64,000 bases of DNA from NCBI GenBank assembly GCA_002245135.1, contig NGBS01001160.1:372001-436000 (forward strand), given 5' to 3'. The position numbers and the translations under genes are program-made. Source of the stretch: Proteromonas lacertae. Its lineage: Eukaryota > Sar > Bigyra > Opalinata > Proteromonadidae. Below the pieces are notes generated by a model, which was not told the origin of the DNA, did not search any database, and was given only the letters and a program-made list of their open reading frames with translations. Of the stretch, positions 48,681 to 61,861 are shown piece after piece. Each line of letters starts with the position of its first letter. Within the stretch, counting starts at the first letter, position 1.

Positions 48681-51600
48681 TTACACTTGGCTGGTATGTA
48701 AATTATACAGTCTTTGGAAAGCATTCAAAGCAACCGTATAGTCTTGCGAAGAGAAAAATGATATATCTAATACTCTATCCTTCCCTATTAGACATATTTC
48801 TTTTGAATCATCATCATTTCTTATTACATTAATATCATCACACATCATGTAACTCTTCTTAGATCCAAATCCTTTTCTCACCCATGACACAACAATAGCA
48901 TCATCATCATCAGCTTCAATATATAAATCAGTCTTATGCGCTGCTCCTTTCCTTACATGTTTTAATACCCTCATTCCTTCTTGGAAAGTGGGTAATAATG
49001 ACATAAACTGTTGGTCATTTTGAATTACTTCTATTGTTAAAGGAACTAATCTCTTTGGCTTTCGTGCATATCTTGATTTGGGTTTTTCTGCAACTGGTTT
49101 TTCATTAACAGTTTCTTTTCTTGTTTTTATTCGAATTTGAACAACTTGTGGAACTTCCTCTTCTACTTCTTCTTCTTTTGTTGTTCCTTCTTTATTTTCT
49201 TCCTTCTGCTGTTCTTTATTCTGTTCTTTTAGTTGATTATCATCATCATTATCATCTCCAAACGGATTTCCTCCTCCTTCTTCCTCCTCTTCTTCTTCTT
49301 TATTTATTTTATTATTATTGTTATTAGTTGATTCATCATTACGAGTATGACTATGATGGTGATGATGATGATTCTCTGATTTAGATGGAGAATGATGATG
49401 ACTTCGATGATTATGATGTTTATCATTATCATCATTTTGTTCTCTTTCTTTCTTGTGTTGTTCATGTTCAGCTTTTCTTATTTCATGTTCTAATTTTCGT
49501 AATTCTTTCTCAGTCATATTTGGATTTTCTTCTTTCAATTTCTTTCGAAGTTCTTGTTTCTTTCTTTCTCTTTCTTCTTCTTCGTTTTCATTCTTTTCAC
49601 TTCTACCATGATGATGATGTCCATGACGACTATGTTCTCTGTTTTCTCTATTATTTGCTTTCACTTCTTTATCTTCTTCTTCACTATCATCTCCAAAAGG
49701 ATTCTTTGCTTCTTCTTCTTCCTCCTCTTTTTTAACAGGATAATCACCTCTCTTAATACGTTCCAATTCTTCTTCTTCTCTTCTATTCTCTTCCTCCTCT
49801 TCCTCTTTTCTTCTTCTTTCTTCTTCTTCTTTCTTTCTTTTAGCTTCTTCTTCAGCTTTCTTTCTATCAGCTTCTTCTTTCTTCTTCCTCTTTTCTTCTT
49901 CTTTGGCTTGTCTCTCTTTCTCGTGTTTCTTTCTTCTAGCTTCATCTCTCTTCTTTCTCTCTTCTTCCTCTTTCTTTCTCTTTTCTTCTTCTAATTTCTG
50001 TGAAATCAATCTTTCTTCTTCTTCAAGCTGAGCTTGTTGTTGTGCTAATTTATCCGCTTCTTCTCTCTCAGCTCTTTCTGCCTTCAATCTTTCTTCTTCT
50101 AATCTCTTTTCTTCCTCTTGTTTTCGTTTCTTTTCTTCTTGTTTTCGTAATTTTTCTTCCTCTTTTCTCTTCTTTTCAGCTTCAGCAGCTGCTTTTCTTT
50201 CTTCTTCTCTCTTTCTCTTTTGTTCTGCTGCTCTTTTAATAGCTTCTTCTGCTTCTTTTCTTTTTCTCTCTTCTTCTTCTTTTTTCTTTCTTTCCTCTTC
50301 AGCTTTCTCTCTTTCATATTGTTCTGGATCATTCTTTACAAACTTTGTTGGATCTTCATTATCACAAACAGGACACATTTCTGGTTTATTAATTGATTGA
50401 ACTGGAGTACCACATTTAAGACAAATATATAATGATGGTTCTTCTTGCGCTTTTGATTGCTGTCTTTCTTTCTCTTCTTCTTCTTCTTCTCTTTTCCTTC
50501 TTTCATCTTCTTCTTTTTGTTTTTGTTGTTCTCTTTTCTTTTCTTCTTGTTCCTCATCTTCCTTATCTTTCTTTGCCTTATCTTCTTCATCTTCCTTTTG
50601 ATTGCAGACAAATTGGAAAGGATCTTCATTATCACATACAGGACACATCTCAGGAATTTCTTTAGATTGGATAGGAGTTCCACAACATAAACATACCCAC
50701 AATAATGGCTCCTCAATAGCAGCAGCTTCTTCAGCTTCCTTTTTGACTTTTTCTTCTTCTTTTCGCTTCTTTTCTTCTTCCTCTCTCTTTTTCTTTTCCT
50801 CTTCTTTCTTGGCTTTTTCTAAATCAGCTTTCTTCTCCTTTTCTTCTTTTTCTTTTCTAGCTTTTTCTTCATCTTCCTTCTTCTTTCTTTCTTCTTCTTC
50901 TTTCTTTATCTTTTCATCACCTTCACTCTCATTACATACGAATTTAGATGGGTCTTCATTATCACAGACAGGGCACATTTCTGGTTTATTCATTGATTGA
51001 ATTGGAGTACCACAATCAAGACAAATCCACAATAATGGCTCAACAGCAGCTGCTGCTGCAATTGCAGCTTCTTCTGCTTTCTTTCTTTGTTCCTCTTCTT
51101 TCTTCTTTTGTTCTTCCTCTTCTCTCTTTGCCTTTTCTTCTTCAGCTTTCTTAGCTTTTTCTTCTTCTTTTTTCTTTCTCTCCTCTTCTTTTTTGGCCTT
51201 TTCTTCTTCCTTCTTTTTTCTTTCCTCTTCTTTTCTAGCTTTCTCTTCTTCTCTCTTCTTCTTCTCCTCTTCCTTTCTTAGTCTCTCTTCTTCTTTTCTT
51301 TTCTTCTCTTCTTCTCTCTTAGCTTTTTCCTCTTCTTTTTTCTTTCTCTCCTCTTCTTTTTTGGCCTTTTCCTCCTCCTTTTTAACTTTTTCTTCTTCTT
51401 TTTTCTTCTTCTCTTCTTCTCTCTTTGCCTTTTCCTCTTCCTTCTTTTTTCTTTCCTCTTCTTTTCTAGCTTTCTCTTCTTCTCTCTTCTTCTTCTCCTC
51501 TTCCTTTCTTATTCTCTCTTCTTCTTTTCTTTTCTTCTCTTCTTCTCTCTTAGCTTTTTCTTCTTCTTTTTTCTTTCTCTCATCTTCTTTTTTGGCCTTT

Positions 51601-52913
51601 TCCTCCTCCTTTTTAGCTTTTTCTTCTTCCCTCTTCTTCTTTTCTTCTTCCTTTTTGGCTTTCTCTTCTTCATCTGATCCTTTTGGCTGTTCAACTTCTA
51701 TTTGTAAATTATCTTTCTCTTTCTTCTCATCTTTCTTTTCTTCTTCCTTCTTTTTCTTTTCTTTTTTTGCTTTTTCTTCTTCTTTTTTTGCTTTCTCTTC
51801 TTCTCTCTTCTTCTTCTCCTCTTCTTTTTTGGCCTTTTCCTCTTCCTTTCTTTTCTTCTCTTCTTCTCTCTTAGCTTTTTCCTCTTCTTTTTTCTTTCTC
51901 TCCTCTTCTTTTTTGGCCTTTTCCTCTTCCTTTTTAGCTTTTTCTTCTTCTTTTTTCTTCTTCTCTTCTTCTCTCTTTGCTTTCTCCTCTTCTTTCTTCT
52001 TCTTTTCTTCCTCCTTTCTTATTCTCTCTTCTTCTTTTCTTTTCTTTTCCTCGTCACTCTTTGCCTTTGCTTCAGCAGCAAGAGCAGCTGCTGCAATAGC
52101 TGCCTCTTCTTCTTTTCGTTTCTTTTCTTCTGCCTCTTTTTTAGCTTTCTCTTCAGCTTCTTTCTTGGCTTTTTCCTCTTCTTTCTTCTTTTTTTCTTCC
52201 TCTTTACGTTTCTTTTCCTCAGCTTCTTTCTTCTTCTTTTCTTCTTCTTTTCTCTTCTTTTCTTCTGCTTCTTTTTTAGCTTTCTCTTCAGCTTCTTTCT
52301 TCTTCTTTTCTTCTTCCTTTCTTTTCTTTTCAGCTTCTTCTTCTCGTTTTTTCTTTTCCTTTTCTGCTAATTTTTGTGCATTATTAACTTCATCATTAGA
52401 TGAACATGTAAACATTAATGGATCTTCATTATCACATACAGGACACATTGGAGGAACTGACATTGAAGGAATCTCTGTTCCACATCCCTTACATTTATAC
52501 ATTTTCATCTCATCTAAACCACCCCCTACAGATTGAGGTGGTTCTGGATTATTTGGTTCTACTAAATCCCTAAATTCTTCTGGAAAGTCTTTATCTGTGG
52601 GTAGTACTTCTCTAACATTACTATCATCACATATAGGACAAAATACTTCTTGTCCTGGTTGTTGTATTAACGGTGTACTACATATATTACACCTAAAAAA
52701 GTGCATTTTGCCTAAAAATAGAAAATCATAACAATACCATCATCTGCTGGCTTATCATTATCTATTGCTATTAAATCTTCACAATCGCAAAGCGGGCAGC
52801 ACAAATCATCTGGATTGTGATCAGCGCTAAATGGTAATATTGTACTACATTGAGAACATTTATAATTTATAACTACAAATAAAAATACATTGCAATATAC
52901 CTCTAGAACTCAT
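48681..52913 (-). CDS. Zinc-ribbon, charged-helix, NPF and PH-like multidomain protein
   Basis: Introns 52873-52900 and 52712-52737 link an N-terminal exon (MSSRVINYKCSQC) to a very long exon: 1,392 residues. It has six Cys4 zinc-ribbon units; the last four are near copies of C-x2-C-G-T-x-I-Q-S ... P-x-M-C-P-V-C-D-N-E-D-P (for example MCPVCDNEDP). Between and after them run hundreds of residues of E/K/R-only sequence in E3-4(K/R)3-4 order, the hallmark of stable single alpha-helices (ER/K helices). Downstream are NPFGDDSEEED and NPFGDDNDDD motifs and a His-rich patch. The last ~150 residues (FQEGMRVLKHVRKG ... SWVRKGFGSKKSYMMCDDI ... LDISFFSSQDYTVALNAFQRL) have the strand pattern of a phospholipase C-type PH domain. 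No orthologue is recognised; a lipid-binding scaffold is inferred. Confidence 0.82.
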
Positions 52914-53175
52914 ACTATCATGAAAATCAAAGATACAGTTTTATATCAAGTTTTTTTCAAGCTCGAAATTTTTAATTTTTCATTTTTTTGTGAAATTTAC
53001 ACTTCTATCTCTCTATTATGACCTATATCAATTTTACTATTAGTGACAGTAAAAAATACATAAAAATGAAAAGAAAATTACTATTAATTGTCAAATCATA
53101 AAACAAAGTTATTCACTATAAATATCTTAAATCTCATCAACAGATTGTGGGTAACAAAACAACAGAGCTACATTC
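52914..53175. other. Intergenic region
   Basis: This 262-bp gap contains the promoter side of the zinc-ribbon gene and the downstream side of the F-box/cyclin gene. It has A+T-rich sequence with T-runs; no element was recognised. Confidence 0.4.
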
Positions 53176-54333
53176 TTATAACAATTTTGGGAATAAAGTA
53201 TTTTTATGGATTCTATTCCTAAGAATGAAAGTACACTCGTTTTCTTTAAACTATAAAAAGAATATAATTTATAGTATACACTAAAATTTCTGACAATAAT
53301 TTTGAATAGTCAGAATACATATACAACGTGACAGGTTCACTATAAGGAATCCGTGTATTATAAGACTTATATGCTGCAACAATAATAGCACACAATAGTC
53401 TAGGTGTTGGAACATGGAAATAACATTTCTCACATATTATCAACTCACTAAAATACAGCATTAAATAGTATAAACTTGAATCTTTATAATGATACAAGTT
53501 CCTATCTGAATATATCTCTATTAATGATTGTAATGTTGGCTTTTTGACATAGTCACTCATATAGGTAGATAGCATAGTATAGAATTTTTCTATATCACTA
53601 ATACTATACTCATATCTATGAATATACACAATGTATTGGCTTACACTATGTATATTATTCTGATTTACTATATCTAATGGTAGCGCTGTCAATATATCTT
53701 TGTATTTATCATCAACAACTTCAAGATAAAGACAAATTGAACAAGTTGCTACTAAGTGAATGTTAGTTCTAATATGTTGATTATTACGACTAAGTAAAAA
53801 ATCAAATAATTGAACTGTTTCATAATAATAATTTCGTGGTAATTCTGTACTATTATAAAATGTGGAAATGTAATCTAATTCACTTGCTCTTGGGTATATA
53901 AAACTATAGTCATCAGCTGGTAAAAAAGAGAAGTAATAGAATGAATAGTTTGATCTATAATGTGTCTTTTACTTACACAATAGAATAAATACTTCCAGAT
54001 GGGTGTAAATTCAATGATTGAGAGGTTTATAAGGATATCGATAATCTGTTTTTCAGATACGTGATAATATCCTATAATATCATTTCTCCAAATCATAGAA
54101 CACAATTCTTCCCAAAACTTCTCTGAATTAACCGATATAAATACTCGTCGATCTATTAAGGGTAATAATACCCCAATATCATATGTTGGCAAAAATGAGG
54201 CAATTGTAAGGATGATATTTGGAGGTAAATCAGCAAAAGATGGAGGTGAATCGATCTGACATGCTCTTTTAAACGATTCTATAATCTGTGTCTCTTCTCT
54301 CTTTCTTTTTGATGGTCTTCCTATAGAACTCAT
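53176..54333 (-). CDS. F-box plus cyclin-fold protein (cyclin F-like)
   Basis: A 38-nt intron (53955-53992) joins an N-terminal half carrying a basic NLS-like stretch (GRPSKRKREE) and an F-box-like segment (FADLPPNIILTIASFLPTYDIGVLLPLIDRRV) to a cyclin-box-like half. The second half begins YYYETVQLFDFLLSRNNQHIRTNIHLVATCSICLYLE and continues through a second helical bundle (FYTMLSTYMSDYVKKPTLQSLIEIY ... LLCAIIVAAYKSY). This order, F-box then cyclin, is that of cyclin F, an SCF ubiquitin-ligase receptor. The end is uncertain: reading through stops at 53246 (349 residues). A GTGTAT..TAG intron (31 nt, 53246-53276) would instead continue to 53176 (362 residues). Similarity is structural in pattern, so the call is moderate. 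Confidence 0.6.
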
Positions 54334-54523
54334 TCAGTTTTGAGAAAAGGGAGGTAATTTGTATTTTATTGCTCAAACCAGTTTGTATATATTTGTGTCT
54401 TTCTTTAGTAAGATATTATTCAAACGCTATTCTCTAGTTTATTGGTATGAAATCTTTCTATAAAACACTACAAAATCAATATTTACATAAACAAGATAGA
54501 ACAAACAATTAAAAATTAACTCT

Positions 54524-56300
54524 CTATTTTTCACCTGAACTACCCTGTAGCTTCATCAAACTATTTGCATAATGTGTTTTCTATTAAATAATAAATAATA
54601 TATATCAATATGTATACCAATTCATTTAATTTGTTTTCATCAACCTCATATCTCTTCAACGAGTTAGAATCTGCATTTATCTTCATTCTTAATTTCTTAA
54701 ATCCCTTGAATTGTCCTCTTTCAATCAAAGTATAAACAGATCCTTCTCTTCCAGCTCTTGCAGTTCTTCCTGATCTATGTACATATGTTTTAAACAATGT
54801 AGGAGGTGTATAATTAATAACAGCATCAATAGAAGGAATATCTATACCTCTTGCCATAGAATCAGTACAAATTAAACACCTTATCTCTTTATTGTTATAT
54901 TTTTCTAATAATCTCATTCTTTCATAAGGTTTAATGGATGTTGAGTATAATATAATCTCATTATCATTATCCTCATCATCATTATCACTATAATACGTCT
55001 TTAAAAATGTATATAATCTTTCAGATGTATCAATACTTGAACAAAAAATGATAGTTTGTAGTTTCTTTGAGAATAAATCATTTAAAAGATAGCATAAATA
55101 TAATAATCTATCTGATTCATTACATTTGATACTATATTCAGATAATGATGTTGGTAATGTCACAATTTCCATATTATTTTCATCATCATTGTCATTATCT
55201 TCATTATTCAACTTCATCTTCTTATTTTGTTTTTCTTCACCTTCATTCTCATCTCCTTCTTCATTCATTTGTTTCTTCGATTTCTTTGTATTATAGGTTA
55301 CAACTAATGGATTAATTAATAATAATTTAGAAAGTTGTGATGGATCAGCTGATAATGTTGCAGATAATAAAATACGACGTAATGGAGCTAATAATAAAAA
55401 CATTAATATATATATATATATATATATATTATACACATAACCATATATGGAATTGAAGATAAATTCATATTAATCGAAGAAGGTTTTACTCTCCAAGTTG
55501 TTGAATTAATCATATAATTACCATCACTATTATTCACTTCAATACTACCTTGTTGACTAGAGTGATATATATTATTATATATCACTTCAATCCATTGATT
55601 ATAAGATTGAGATAATAACTTATCAGCTTCATCGATTATTATATATTTAGTATGTTGTAATGTAAAACCAACTGTTGATTGAATGTGATCTCTTAATCTA
55701 CCAGGTGTACATATCAATATATCTATTTTACTATTATATTGATTTGGGTTTAAATAGTCTTTTTCTATTAAAATTGATTGTTCTTCTTTCATTGATTTTT
55801 GACCTGTTATTAAACCAATTTTTAGATTCGTGTTTTTAATATATTCTTGTAAAATTGTATGTGTTTGTATTGCTAAATCTCTTGTAGGTAGTATCACTAA
55901 AGCTCTTAATCTACACACGATTCTTGTCATTAAATTTTGTATAACTGGAATAATATAAACCAGAGATTTACCACTTCCTGTAGGTGCTGTAATACAAATA
56001 TCTCTATAATCATTGCATAAATCAGCATCAATAATTGCAGGAATGCCTTTCAGCTGAATTGGGAAGAAATGAGTGATTGAGTGTTCACGAAGATTATTTA
56101 ATAAAACATCTGATATTTTCCACTTCATGCAACATTCTTCTATTGTTTTACCTTCTTCATTTTCATCCTATACTGCTAGAATAACATAAATATACTAATG
56201 TTTGTTTATTTGAAGTGAAATCTTTTGAAATCTATAATAACGAAAGTAATTATATAATTTTTACTTTTCTTTTCTTAGCAACTTGTTTCTGTGAAGACAT
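54524..56300 (-). CDS. DEAD-box RNA helicase, DDX51/Dbp6-like
   Basis: Introns 56232-56264, 56168-56195, 55388-55434 and 54581-54617 give 543 residues. Helicase motifs are in order: FPIQLKGIPAI (Q-like), APTGSGKS (I), PTRDLAIQ (Ia), TPGRLRDHI (Ib), DEADKLL (II), SATLSADPSQL (III), IIFCSSIDTSERLY (IV), CTDSMARGIDIPSIDAVINY (V) and HRSGRTARAG (VI). DEADKLLSQSY, SATLSADPSQLSKLLLINP and an acidic insertion between the RecA lobes are features of the DDX51/Dbp6 group, which acts in 60S ribosomal subunit biogenesis in the nucleolus. The third intron is largely a TA dinucleotide repeat. The gene is divergent from the Sec7 gene, with an ATACTCGTTTC element between them. Confidence 0.88.
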
Positions 56301-56329
56301 ATTCGAGAAATAATGTAATTATAAAAATT

Positions 56330-56340
56330 ATACTCGTTTC
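56330..56340. promoter_or_regulatory. ATATTCGTTTC-like element, divergent promoter
   Basis: ATACTCGTTTC (10 of 11) is 29 bp from the helicase start codon (56300) and 68 bp before the Sec7 start (56409). Confidence 0.4.
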
Positions 56341-56408
56341 ATTCACAAACTTGTTTGATCCACTTCGCAATTTTGTTTTTTATTTTGTAAGAAGATCGTG
56401 TAAATTTT

Positions 56409-57731
56409 ATGGAAGATTTTTTGATCAAATGCTTAGATGGAATAAGGAAAGTTACAGGATGGAATAGGGATAAGGAAGTAAAGAAATCTATAGATGATAC
56501 TGAAGTAGTGCTTAGATGGAAGATAGATGAATTAAAGAAAACTGGTCGAACATCAGATAATCAAGCTGAAAAATATTTAGAACCTATATTTATAGCTTTA
56601 ATTTCAACAAATCTGGATTGCAGAGAGCAAGCGTTAATAACATTATCTCAATTAATCGAACGTGGGTATTTAAAGGGAAAAGCAGAGTTATCAGTAGATC
56701 AGCCAAACGTAACAGTAATGGATGATATAATATTCCGTATTTGTGGATGTTTAGAAAATCAGACAATAAACGATTCAATAGAGGTAAGAGTAATAAGAAC
56801 TCTACTAACAGCAGTAACATCCGAAGAATGTGAAATACATGAAAATACACTATTAAACATTCTTTATTCTCTATTCGAAATATATTTTAACGCTCCAAAA
56901 CCAGAAAATAAGATGTTAGCCTATGCAGCACTCAGTCAAATCGTGGGATATATATTCGATCATATGAATGAAGTTGATAAACAATACTTAAGTCAAATCG
57001 AACCAGAATCATTAGACTTCGAGCCAAACATATTTTCAACCTCAACTGCTGCAGAGTTAGTATCAACTTTAAAATCTGATTTTATTCCTGATGTTGATTT
57101 ACCATCTATTTATAAACCTGTTCTCACTTTTCTAGGGTATAAATTTTCATTAGATGTATTACGCAGAAGTCAAACAACCACTGGCTTAGAGAAAGATGCT
57201 ACCACAAATACAAATGCAACAAATACAACAGGAGAAATAGAAGAAGGAGAAGAAGAGAAAAGAATAAAAGAAGAAGAAATGCGAGAAATTGAATTATTAA
57301 ATAAACTACCAACTGTTTATCATCGTGATACATATATGTTTATTAGAAGTTTAGGAATGTTATCATTAACACCATTAAACCATGATAATGCTATTGAATA
57401 TAGAAATATATCATTATCACTATTAACAAATGGAATACCAAAAGGAAAAGAGGGAATTAGAAGAATTGATGTATTTATTGAGTGTATAAGACAACATTTA
57501 TTGAAATCATTGTTATTTAACTTTATGTCACCAAATACAGAAGTATATTTATATATGTTATATTATTTATTATATGTAGATGGTTTGTAGATCATTAGAT
57601 CTATTTATTGTATTAACAGAAAACTTTAGAGATAATTTATTACCAGAAATTGAAGTGTTTATTTCTTCAGTATTTTTACCAATATTAAACAGTGATAATA
57701 GTCCTTATGATCATAAAATTAAAGTATTAAT

Positions 57732-57767
<36 letters not shown>

Positions 57768-60700
57768 TTAGAAATGTTTGATAAAATATTATTGGATGAA
57801 AAATGTGTAACTGAAATATTTCTAAATAACGATTGTATAAATGAAAAAGATGATTTGTTTTTACAAATGGTAAAATGTCTATGTAATCTCTCCCAGATTG
57901 ATATTAATAGTAATATCAGTGTTTGTACACCAGAAGAGAATTATAATATTCAATATTCATCCTTAAAGGCATTATGCGATTTATTGAGTTGGTTAAGTTT
58001 ATCTGATAATAATGTATCTACTACAACTATTATTAATAATTCAACTACAACATCTACTGCTGCTAATAATAATAATAATGATAATAGCAATAATAACAAT
58101 AGTAAACCAATAGTTGGACCACCATCTGAAGTATATATTATATATATAATTTTAATTATTAGGAAACAAAAGAAGTCTTAGAACAAATCTCAACGAAACA
58201 AAAGATACAAAACGAACTAGAACATGGATTTGAGATTTTCAACAATAAACCCAAAGAAGGTTTGATATATTTTATTCAACATAAACTACTAGAAGATTCT
58301 CCACTCTCCATCGCTTTATTCCTACAAAAACACTCAGAATCATTGAACAAAACAGAAATCGGTGATTATTTATCATGTCCAGGTGAATATAATGTGAAAA
58401 TACTCCATGCCTATGTTGATAGTCAAGATTACAGTAATATGGAATTTAGTGAAGCAATTAGATTCTTTTTATCAAAGTTCAGATTGCCAGGTGAAGCTCA
58501 AAAGATTGATCGATTAATGGAGAAGTTTGCAGATAGATATACGAAGTGTAATAGTGGAATATTTAGTAGTGCAGATGCAGCGTATGTATTAGGATTTAGT
58601 GTCATTATGTTGAATACTGATTTACATAATCCTAATATCTTACCTGAAAGAAAAATGACATTGCAAGTATATTATATATTTTCTTTTTAATTTTTATTAT
58701 GATTTTGTAGGGATTTATAAAGAATTGTAGTGGTACAAATGATGGTAAAGATTTCCCAGATGAATATTTAACTACCATTTATAACAACATTAAGCAAAAT
58801 CCAATAACATTAAAAGAAGATGATGAAATTAGATTACAATATGAAAGCAATGATAATATTCAAAGAATAAGACAAGAAGCATTCTTATTAGAGAAATCTA
58901 CAATTATTAAACACACAGAAGCAGTATTAACAGAAAAAACGCCTCAACAACAGCAAAGAAAAAGAATTACATTTTATACTGTTGTTAATACTAGAGCACA
59001 TATTAAACCAATGTTTATAGAAACTTGTAATATTTTTACCAAATCATTTAGTAAGGTGTTGATGGAAACTAGAGATGATAATATTGTAGATTTGATATTG
59101 TTAGGATTAAATTATATTACTAAACTAGCTATATTGTATAATATATTATATTATCAATATTATTTATATTAGATGTGATGCTCATGAATGTTTTGAAAAT
59201 ATTATTCAATTATATGGTAAATATTGTAATATTTCGTATGATTTATTGAATGAAGATTTATATATTTATAAATACTCATCCACTATTCGTCAGTTTATTG
59301 AAGTAGCTCAAATATATGGTAATTATTTGAGTATATATATTATCCTTATTTATAATATTATTATTTATATAGAAGAATCATGGTTTTATCTATTACAATG
59401 TATATCACAGTTAGTTCATTTATCACTATTTATCTCACAACAGAAAGATGGTAATTATTACATCTCTCAATTACCAAATTCAATACCAGTAACAGATTTA
59501 CATAGAAACTTAATCCAACAAATACTCAATGAATTTGATGTTCAATCATTCGATTTGATATATTTAAACAGTTTCAAATTAAGTACTGATTCAATTGTGG
59601 ATTTTGTAAATGCATTGACAAGAGTCTCTCTTCGTGAATTAAGTGATATTAATAGCAATTCAAATGATTCAGATCCTTTAGAATTGAGAAGGTACAGTAT
59701 GCAGAAAGTGTTAGAAGTAGCTGATGTAAATATGAATTGTAGAAGTAAGCTAGAATGGACTAAGATCTGGACTACAATGAGTGTTTATTTCGATACAATT
59801 GCCTGTATTCAAAATGAAACAATCGCTTTATTTTCAATTGATTCGTTAAAACAATTATCATTTAAATTCTTAGAAAAAGAAGAATTAGAAAATTTTCATT
59901 TTCAAAAACTGTTTTTAAAACCTTTTGAGATTATTATAGTTAAATCTCATGAAAATTCCATTAAAACATTAGTGTTACAAGTTGTAGAGAATATTATATA
60001 CTCTTGTCCAGATACATTAGCCTCTGGTTGGTCAACTTTATTAAATGTCTTAAACTTAGGTACTTATGATAGTGATAATAAAATAATACAATATGATTAT
60101 AGTATATTCTCAAAAGTAATAAAAGATTATCATTTCAAAACAATAATATTGAATTTTCCATGTTATACAAATTGTCTATATGGTTTTGCTCTATGTCCAA
60201 TTGTTGAATATAGACATTTCGCAATGAAACAGTTTTTACAGTCAAAAGAATTAATTATTAGTGGAAAATTAATCACGAAGAATGATTCTACATTAGAATG
60301 TTATAATGAAGATCATATCTCAATGTTGAGACCATATTTCACATCATTAACTAGTTTAATTGATTGTACAATATCTGAAATACAACAGAAAGCAATGTCT
60401 TTATTTTTTGATATTTTGAAAGATACAAATCTTCATTTTTCATTATCATTGTGGAAGTTGTTTTATAAAACCATTATTTATCCGTTATTTGATGATATAA
60501 CACATTTTAATGATAAAAACAATAAGAAAATAACAGATTCTAATTCAATAGCATTATTTATAAAACTACTACAAAATACAATTGATTTGTTTATAATAAA
60601 AGCAACAGAACTATTGGATTTATTAAGTGATATAATAGAATTGATGGATTTAGTATTGAAACAACCAAATCAAGCTTTAGCTCGAGCTGGAATTGATGGT

Positions 60701-60919
60701 GCTTATTTGTTTTTAATGAAAATTGGTTCACAATTAACCACATCTCAATGGACTTATGTTATTACTAAATTCATATCATTAGCAAGCTATTTAACACCCT
60801 CTGAATTATTAAATGATAACTCAATTGTTCATAATAATAATAACAATAATAATCCAATAGCTGTAGTAGAGAAAGTAATTGGTGATAATATCAAGAGATT
60901 AAGTAAAGATACTGTTTTA

Positions 60920-60955
<36 letters not shown>

Positions 60956-61763
60956 TAGATTACTCATTTACATGGAAGAATAGCAGGTTTTGAAAAAGAG
61001 AATACATTGATATTGAGTTTAGATTATGGTGTAGCCTATATACCAATCACCTCCTCCACAATTGCATTTGTTTATAATTATCAATGTATGAAACCTAATA
61101 TCTCATTCTCACCACATACAATATTAACTAAAAGTATAATAATTATTGAATTTTATAAAATGATTCATGAATTAATTAAATCACATATTGACACATTGAC
61201 ATATGAACATATTAATTCAATGTTAGAGTGTGTAGCAAATAGTACAAAAATATTATCAACATTTAATAACAGTTTAACACATCGTAAACAGTTGGGTTGT
61301 ACAGAATTGGCAAAAGTAATGAGAACAACAGCTCCACACTTTTACCATGAAGAATCTGTTGGTGAAAATACGTTATTATCTACTTATATTGAATTATTAT
61401 CATTGAAAAATAGAAAAAATGAGTTTAAAATGTATGAAGAAAATTACAAAGAACTTATGTTGAAGGTATTAGAAGGTTATTATCAGAAACATTGTATAAT
61501 GGCTCAAAGTAAGATTGATGAAGATATTACAAGTGAAATAGCGAATTATACACCAGTTATAGCTATACAATTGAGTCAATTACTTCAAATTAGTGATGAA
61601 CAAGTATATTTTTATTGTTCTTATGTTTTAATAGTTTAATAAATACATTATATGGCTTTATGTTCCGATTATCAATTTGCTAGAATCTTCCTCTATTGAA
61701 ATAAGAATGATTATTTGTGAAATATTTAGAAAACGTTTGCCATTACTTGTACTACGTCAATAG
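56409..61763 (+). CDS. BIG-type Sec7 guanine-nucleotide exchange factor for ARF
   Basis: Eight introns (57543-57579, 57724-57764, 58131-58162, 58667-58710, 59136-59172, 59331-59372, 60923-60958, 61604-61634; 31-44 nt) give about 1,684 residues. The N-terminal DCB region and HUS box (TVYHRDTYMFIRSLGMLSL) precede the Sec7 domain at ~575-750: FNNKPKEGLIYFIQHKLLEDSP, IGDYLSCPGEYN, HAYVDSQDYSN, FLSKFRLPGEAQKIDRLMEKFA (containing the catalytic Glu finger), YVLGFSVIMLNTDLHNPN. C-terminal HDS domains include GNYL-KESWFYLLQCISQL. The order DCB-HUS-Sec7-HDS is that of BIG1/2 and yeast Sec7, which activate ARF at the trans-Golgi. The 59331-59372 intron is a multiple of three without a stop and was recognised only because the family motif is interrupted. 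Gene intact. Confidence 0.9.
57738..57762. repeat. TA-dinucleotide microsatellite inside an intron
   Basis: The (AT)n run forms the body of the second Sec7 intron (57724-57764). Confidence 0.8.
60923..60951. repeat. TA-dinucleotide microsatellite inside an intron
   Basis: The (AT)n run forms nearly all of the Sec7 intron 60923-60958, directly from the GTAT donor. Confidence 0.8.
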
Positions 61764-61861
61764 TAATATTATTAAAATATCGTACTTGAATAATTATTTG
61801 TTGTTTGTGTATTGGAATTTATACAAGCTTGATTTCTGTTTGATTTTTTAATTCATTTTTT

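Noticed and set aside
49554-49994. Hydrophobic Phe/Ser plus-strand frame resembling a membrane protein
   Set aside because: Antisense of E/K/R-rich coding repeats; the hydrophobicity is a codon-complement artefact.
48900-52400. Regularly repeated units resembling a CRISPR or satellite array
   Set aside because: The repeats are in-frame codons for charged helices and zinc ribbons within one gene; there are no unique spacers.
51193-52536. A 447-codon Ser/Phe-rich open frame on the plus strand
   Set aside because: It is the antisense of the GAA/AAG-repeat exon of the zinc-ribbon protein; the Ser/Phe/Leu monotony follows from complementing E/K codons, and there are no introns or motifs of its own.
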